From Chloroflexota bacterium (GTDB lineage: Bacteria; Chloroflexota; Dormibacteria; Dormibacterales; Dormibacteraceae), in NCBI GenBank assembly GCA_005888075.1, contig VBKD01000076.1:1-16467 (forward strand): DNA of 16,467 nucleotides, read 5' to 3'. A model generated the notes under the pieces. It was given only the letters and a program-made list of their open reading frames with translations. It was not told where the DNA came from and ran no database searches. Both the position numbers and the translations under genes were made by a program. Positions 13,368 to 16,467 of the stretch are shown here, piece after piece. How positions within the stretch are numbered: the first letter of the stretch is position 1; the number at the start of each line of letters is the position of its first letter.

Positions 13368-14495
13368 TTACCGGCCGACCCGGACTTTGCCTAGACGCTC
13401 GACCGATTCATGGAACGACTTGGCGAAAGCCTCGACCCCTTCGTCCTCGAGCTGTTGCGTGATCTCGGCGAGGTAGATCCGCACCGCGGCCAGCTCGTCG
13501 AGATAGCGCCTCGCCTCCTTGCCGTTGGCCTGCAACGTCGGCGCGACGCGACCATGATCGCGAAAAGCTTCAAAGGTAGGCAGCGGCATGGTGTCCACGG
13601 TGTCGGGACCGATGAGCTCCTCGACATACATCGTGTCGAGATACCTCGGATTCTTGGTCGATGTGCTCGCCCACAGCGGGCGCTGCACGGCGGCGCCGGC
13701 CTCCTTCAGACGTTCCCATCGCGGCCCCGAATGGAGCTGCCCGAACATCTCGTACGCCAGCTTGGAGTTGGCAATCGCCGCCCGGCCCAGCATTCCTTCC
13801 AGCTCGTTCCTCTGGGCGGGGCTCTCAGCCTGTTCAATCTTCTGCCAGAGTTGCTCGTCGACCTTGGAGTCGATCCTGCTCACGAAAAAGCTCGCCACGC
13901 TGCGAATGCGACGAATGTCGGATCCGCTCTCCAGCCGGCGTTCGAGGCCGGCGAAGTACGCCTCGACGACCTTGACGTAGCGCTCGACCGAGAAGATCAA
14001 CGTGATGTTGATATTCAGGCCGTCGCCGATCAGACCTTCGATTGCCGGCAGCCCCGCCGGGGTCGCGGGAACCTTGACCATCACGTTCGGACGGTCCACC
14101 CGCCGATTCAGGTCGTGGGCCGCGGCCACCGTTCGCTCGGTGTCATAAGCGATTTCCGGTGAGACCTCGATGCTGACGAACCCATCGTCGCCGCGTTCGC
14201 GTTCGTACACCAGGCGAAAGATGTCCGCGGCCGCCTGGACATCCTCGATGAGAAGGTCCCACACCACCGACTCCGAAGGCCGCCCTTCTCTGAGGCGCTT
14301 GCTCACCTCATCGGCGTATACATCGGAGGCCTCGAGGGCCTTGGCGAAGATGGTCGGGTTCGCCGTCACCCCGGTGACGCCCGCGTCGCGAAGCCGATGC
14401 AGCGCGCCAGACCGGATCATGGCCCGATCGATCTGATCAAGCCAAACGCTCTGTCCCAGCCGCCTCAGCTCGGCAACCGGATCGTGTTCCTTCAT
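13368..14495 (-). CDS. tal: Transaldolase
   Basis: Transfers a dihydroxyacetone unit between sugar phosphates in the non-oxidative pentose phosphate pathway; cytosolic, 375 residues, the size of the longer bacterial/actinobacterial type. Motifs: SVWLDQIDR (16-24), GVTGVTANPTIF (39-50), VSIEVSPEIAYDT (107-119), the Schiff-base lysine Lys141 in NVMVKVPATPAG, NINITLIFS (161-169), FFVSRIDSKVD, and QRPLWASTSTKNP near residue 270. Start ATG 14495 has GGGGGGAG a few bases upstream. It is divergent from the thioesterase gene (64-base gap) and convergent with the btuF-like gene. No transketolase or glucose-6-phosphate dehydrogenase, its usual operon partners, is seen in the window. Confidence 0.96.
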   Translation of the reverse strand: MKEHDPVAELRRLGQSVWLDQIDRAMIRSGALHRLRDAGVTGVTANPTIFAKALEASDVYADEVSKRLREGRPSESVVWDLLIEDVQAAADIFRLVYERERGDDGFVSIEVSPEIAYDTERTVAAAHDLNRRVDRPNVMVKVPATPAGLPAIEGLIGDGLNINITLIFSVERYVKVVEAYFAGLERRLESGSDIRRIRSVASFFVSRIDSKVDEQLWQKIEQAESPAQRNELEGMLGRAAIANSKLAYEMFGQLHSGPRWERLKEAGAAVQRPLWASTSTKNPRYLDTMYVEELIGPDTVDTMPLPTFEAFRDHGRVAPTLQANGKEARRYLDELAAVRIYLAEITQQLEDEGVEAFAKSFHESVERLGKVRVGR

Positions 14496-14546
14496 GACTC
14501 CCCCCGGTTCAGCCTACGCCGCGACGGGCCGATTTATTCCGAGCCG

Positions 14547-14552
14547 CATACT
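14547..14552 (+). promoter_or_regulatory. -10-like hexamer before thioesterase gene
   Basis: CATACT ends seven bases before ATG 14560 without a Shine-Dalgarno, consistent with a leaderless start. Confidence 0.35.
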
Positions 14553-14559
14553 GACCGGA

Positions 14560-14967
14560 ATGATCGAAAAAGATGCCACGGCCGCCGTCCGCCACGCCAT
14601 GCCTCTGTGCGAGACACTCGGTATTCGCGCCGATGAATATTCCGGCGACGGCGTTGTGCTGTCGCTTGATTGGTCGGAGTCCCTGTGCACCTCCAACGGA
14701 GTGCTTCACGGCGGGGCGATCATGGCGCTCGCCGATTCTGCCGGTGGTGCGTGCGCGCTCTTGAATCTGCCGGCTGAGGCATCAGGCACCGCAACAATCG
14801 AGTCCAAAACAAACTTTCTCGGCGCCGTGCGCGGCGGAACCGTGACCGCCAGCTCCACCCCATTACACCGCGGCAGGGCGACCATCGTCATCGAGACGTC
14901 GGTTCGCGATGCCACAGGCAAGTTGGTGGCGAAGGTCACCCAGACGCAGATGATCCTCGGCCTCTAA
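14560..14967 (+). CDS. PaaI-type hotdog-fold thioesterase
   Basis: Predicted acyl-CoA thioesterase of 135 residues with a single hotdog domain. The signature VLHGGAIMALADSAGGACAL is present (about residues 48-67), with the HGG motif and the catalytic-type Asp in LADSAGG. ESKTNFLGAVRGGTVTASST and LVAKVTQTQMIL follow in the expected order. It hydrolyses a thioester such as an aryl- or acyl-CoA; the substrate is unknown. Upstream in-frame codons back to 14494 would add a poor 22-residue stretch overlapping the transaldolase start, so I chose ATG 14560, which has a -10-like CATACT seven bases upstream. Its stop lies directly beside the end of the convergent Vms1-like gene, four bases apart at most. 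Confidence 0.9.
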   Translation: MIEKDATAAVRHAMPLCETLGIRADEYSGDGVVLSLDWSESLCTSNGVLHGGAIMALADSAGGACALLNLPAEASGTATIESKTNFLGAVRGGTVTASSTPLHRGRATIVIETSVRDATGKLVAKVTQTQMILGL

Positions 14968-15734
14968 GGCTTGAGCGCGGCCTCCATCTTCTCTCTGAGG
15001 TCGCGCTTGAGCGTGGGCGAGTCGATCAGAACGTGTAGGTGACGCGCGACGACCTTCTTCAAGGGTTCCGGCAGCAGCTGCTCGAACTTGGCCCGTGCTT
15101 CGTCCGGGCCGGCGATGTACAGCTGCATGTAAGCACCGGAGGCCATCTCATGCTGAACGACCTTGACCACGCTCTCGAGATTGGATTTGGCCTTGTTGTC
15201 CGCCTTGCGCTGATTGCTCGCAGCTGATGTTCCGCCGGCGCGCGAGTGGCGGACCTCCGTGCCGTTTATCTCTTGCAGAGGAATGATGTCGTCGAGGAGG
15301 GCGCCGAATGTTTTCGCATGCTCTTTGTCGACGACGGCGATCAGCGCCGGCGGAAACTGCTCGATCTGCCGCAAGATGGGTGGCAGCAGCAGGTCTCCAA
15401 CCTGGAGCCGTTCCTCGGTTGGAGCGCGCAGCTTGATGAGCTCGAGCAGTCCCTCGGGCTCGTCGGCAAAGCCTGCGAATGCGGGGCAGCCTGCGGGCCT
15501 GACCACGGCCACGTACTGGCGCAGCCGGCGCAGCTCGTGCTCCATCAGCGCTCGATCCTTCCCGCCCAAGCGGTCGCGGTAACGATGTTCGAGGTCGCCG
15601 AACTCGATGTCGTAAAAGCGGGCGTCATAGCCTTCCGAACGCGCCGGCAGATACACGCTCAGCGCGCGCTTCGACGCCAGCCTGAGCCTGGGAGCGAGAG
15701 CAAAGAGCGACAGTAGGGGACTGTATGTCGTCAT
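14964..15734 (-). CDS. Vms1/eRF1-like protein (bacterial archaeo-eukaryotic release factor family)
   Basis: Protein of 256 residues that I assign, with moderate certainty, to the baeRF/VLRF1 proteins related to eRF1 and Vms1. The N-terminal ALSVYLPARSEGYDARFYD (24-42) and the central PPALIAVVDKEHAKTFGALL (128-147) are typical. The latter leads to the loop HSRAGGTSAASNQRKADNK (163-181), which sits where eRF1 carries its GGQ peptidyl-tRNA-hydrolysing loop; Gly167-Gly168 and Gln175 are the candidate functional residues. The C-terminal half (LPEPLKKVVARHLHVLID) resembles the eRF1 third domain. Such proteins are proposed to release stalled nascent chains, as shown for Vms1 in eukaryotes. Start ATG 15734 has GAGG upstream. 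It is convergent with the thioesterase and nearly divergent from the PRC-barrel-like gene. Confidence 0.68.
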   Translation of the reverse strand: MTTYSPLLSLFALAPRLRLASKRALSVYLPARSEGYDARFYDIEFGDLEHRYRDRLGGKDRALMEHELRRLRQYVAVVRPAGCPAFAGFADEPEGLLELIKLRAPTEERLQVGDLLLPPILRQIEQFPPALIAVVDKEHAKTFGALLDDIIPLQEINGTEVRHSRAGGTSAASNQRKADNKAKSNLESVVKVVQHEMASGAYMQLYIAGPDEARAKFEQLLPEPLKKVVARHLHVLIDSPTLKRDLREKMEAALKP

Positions 15735-15774
15735 GTCCTCATTGTTCTACGCCGGCAGCTACAGTGGTGTTGCG

Positions 15775-16107
15775 ATGTTTGAAAACGAAACTCAAGTTGC
15801 TTGGACCGCCATGCCATATCGGGCGCCCGTCGTGACAACAGATGGCACGGAGATCGGTACCGCTGAATCGCTTCTTGGCGATGAGACCGAAGACATCTTC
15901 CACGGCATAGTCGTCAAGCGCGGCTCCGACGGCAAGATGGTCGAGATCGACGCGCCGCGGATCAAGAAAATCACAAGCAAACATGTGATCACGGACCTGG
16001 CAGCGGACGACGTTGCATCGCTACAGCCATATCGCGAGGAGCGCTGGTTTCACCTTGGTTGGGGCGGCTTGTTCCGCAAGCACCCCGAGTGGGAGCAGGA
16101 GCGCTAG
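15775..16107 (+). CDS. PRC-barrel-like (DUF2171-type) small protein
   Basis: Protein of 110 residues. Residues 13-80 follow the PRC-barrel pattern: MPYRAPVVTTDGTEIGTAES, a short acidic turn, DIFHGIVVKRGSDGKMVEID, then IKKITSKHVITDLAADD. PRC-barrels are beta-barrel modules found in RimM, reaction-centre H subunits and many small bacterial proteins of unknown role. The C-terminal tail is rich in aromatic and charged residues (REERWFHLGWGGLFRKHPEW). An in-frame ATG at 15733 exists but overlaps the divergent Vms1-like start and adds non-conserved residues; ATG 15775 is preferred. TACAGT lies nine bases upstream. Function unknown. Confidence 0.72.
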   Translation: MFENETQVAWTAMPYRAPVVTTDGTEIGTAESLLGDETEDIFHGIVVKRGSDGKMVEIDAPRIKKITSKHVITDLAADDVASLQPYREERWFHLGWGGLFRKHPEWEQER

Positions 16108-16121
16108 CCGCCGGAAGATCG

Positions 16122-16331
16122 CTATCGCTTGTCTTGCGAGCTCCGCGCCGCGGCTTCGGCAGCGTCGTGGTCCGCGTACGGGCCATCCAGGCGCACGCCC
16201 TCCGCGTGGCCGGACTCGTCGATCTCTGCGCTGATCACATACCAGCGCTTGCCCAGATGCAGGACGCCGTGATGCAGCTCGCCCGTCCAGCTCTTCGGGG
16301 TGATGCCGACGCGGTCGTTCTCCGACATCAT
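16122..16331 (-). CDS. Small conserved-looking hypothetical protein
   Basis: Predicted soluble protein of 69 residues (68 if the second ATG is used). I do not recognise a family. It contains GVLHLGKRWYVISAEIDESG followed by VRLDGPYADHDAAEAAA, a beta-strand-rich core followed by a helix, as seen in small single-domain proteins that take a name such as DUF. The start ATGATG at 16331-16326 overlaps the stop of the upstream membrane-protein gene, indicating coupled translation with it. TACACT (16342-16337) lies five to eight bases before, so a separate leaderless promoter is also possible. Convergent with the PRC-barrel-like gene, 14 bases away. Confidence 0.6.
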   Translation of the reverse strand: MMSENDRVGITPKSWTGELHHGVLHLGKRWYVISAEIDESGHAEGVRLDGPYADHDAAEAAARSSQDKR

Positions 16332-16467
16332 GTCTGAGTGTAACCGTCGACTCGGAATCTCGCGAGCCACGGCACGACCATGGCCAGAATCGCCGGCGTG
16401 ACGAGCGCCGCGATCACACCACCGAAGGGAATCACGAAGCTCGCCACAGAGCTGATGACCGCCAACG
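16328..16467 (-). CDS. C-terminal end of a membrane protein, cut by right edge
   Basis: Reading the minus strand inward from the edge gives 45 codons ending in TGA (16330-16328), with residues LAVISSVASFVIPFGGVIAA and LVTPAILAMVVPWLARF forming one or two hydrophobic helices, then the hydrophilic tail RVDGYTQT. The stop shares bases with the start of the downstream small protein (ATGATGA arrangement), as in an operon. Too little is visible to name the family. The frame could in principle be chance, but hydrophobic character and start-stop overlap support a real gene. Confidence 0.55.
   Translation of the reverse strand, partial: LAVISSVASFVIPFGGVIAALVTPAILAMVVPWLARFRVDGYTQT

Noticed and set aside
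1..16467. CRISPR arrays, insertion sequences, tRNAs, phage or defence genes
   Set aside because: No regularly spaced repeats, transposase motifs, tRNA-like cloverleafs or phage-type proteins were found.

Overview
This GC-rich window comes from a bacterium using the standard code, since many genes end in TGA. It probably belongs to a soil or groundwater lineage of the Chloroflexota, Dormibacterota or Actinomycetota type. The clues are several starts with a -10-like hexamer 6-9 bases upstream and no Shine-Dalgarno (leaderless style), frequent GTG/TTG starts, and genes such as a Vms1/eRF1-like protein, a DUF308 membrane protein and a two-domain VOC protein. No rRNA, tRNA, CRISPR array, insertion sequence or phage gene was seen, and no gap without a gene exceeds about 160 bases.

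Left part (1-6964): a sugar/cyclitol catabolic locus. A minus-strand operon runs from 4882 to the left edge: a Gfo/Idh/MocA dehydrogenase of inositol 2-dehydrogenase type, an IolE-like TIM-barrel isomerase/dehydratase, a sugar-binding lipoprotein, a permease and a single-domain ATPase (cut at the edge). A LacI-family regulator is transcribed the other way, followed by a fumarylacetoacetate-hydrolase-family enzyme. The 119-base divergent region holds two adjoining 14-bp palindromes with the core GGGAACGTTCCC. They lie on the predicted start site of a near-consensus promoter (TTGACA, 16 bp, TATACT) that drives the operon. This looks like a complete uptake, oxidation and repression unit, with myo-inositol or a related cyclitol or sugar as the likely inducer.

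Middle part (7119-10956): a DUF308 membrane protein, a winged-helix regulator without a receiver domain, a convergent GtrA-like membrane protein, a two-gene pseudouridine salvage operon (PfkB kinase plus PsuG-type glycosidase, overlapping by TTGA), and a TfoX-N-domain protein closed by a strong intrinsic terminator.

Right part (10970-16467): a tandem VOC protein; a DsbA/FrnE-like thiol oxidoreductase whose active site reads TGA-Pro-Trp-Cys, with a SECIS-like hairpin just after the TGA; a cytosolic cobalamin-binding-type protein coupled to it by ATGA; transaldolase; a hotdog thioesterase; a Vms1/eRF1-like protein; a PRC-barrel-like protein; a small unknown protein; and the end of a membrane protein at the right edge.

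The main discovery is the DsbA/FrnE-like gene. An ordinary gene caller would start it at 11989 and lose its redox centre. The sequence supports selenocysteine at codon 17 (UPWC motif, true start near 11878) with a bacterial SECIS whose apical loop reads GGUC, as in E. coli fdhF.
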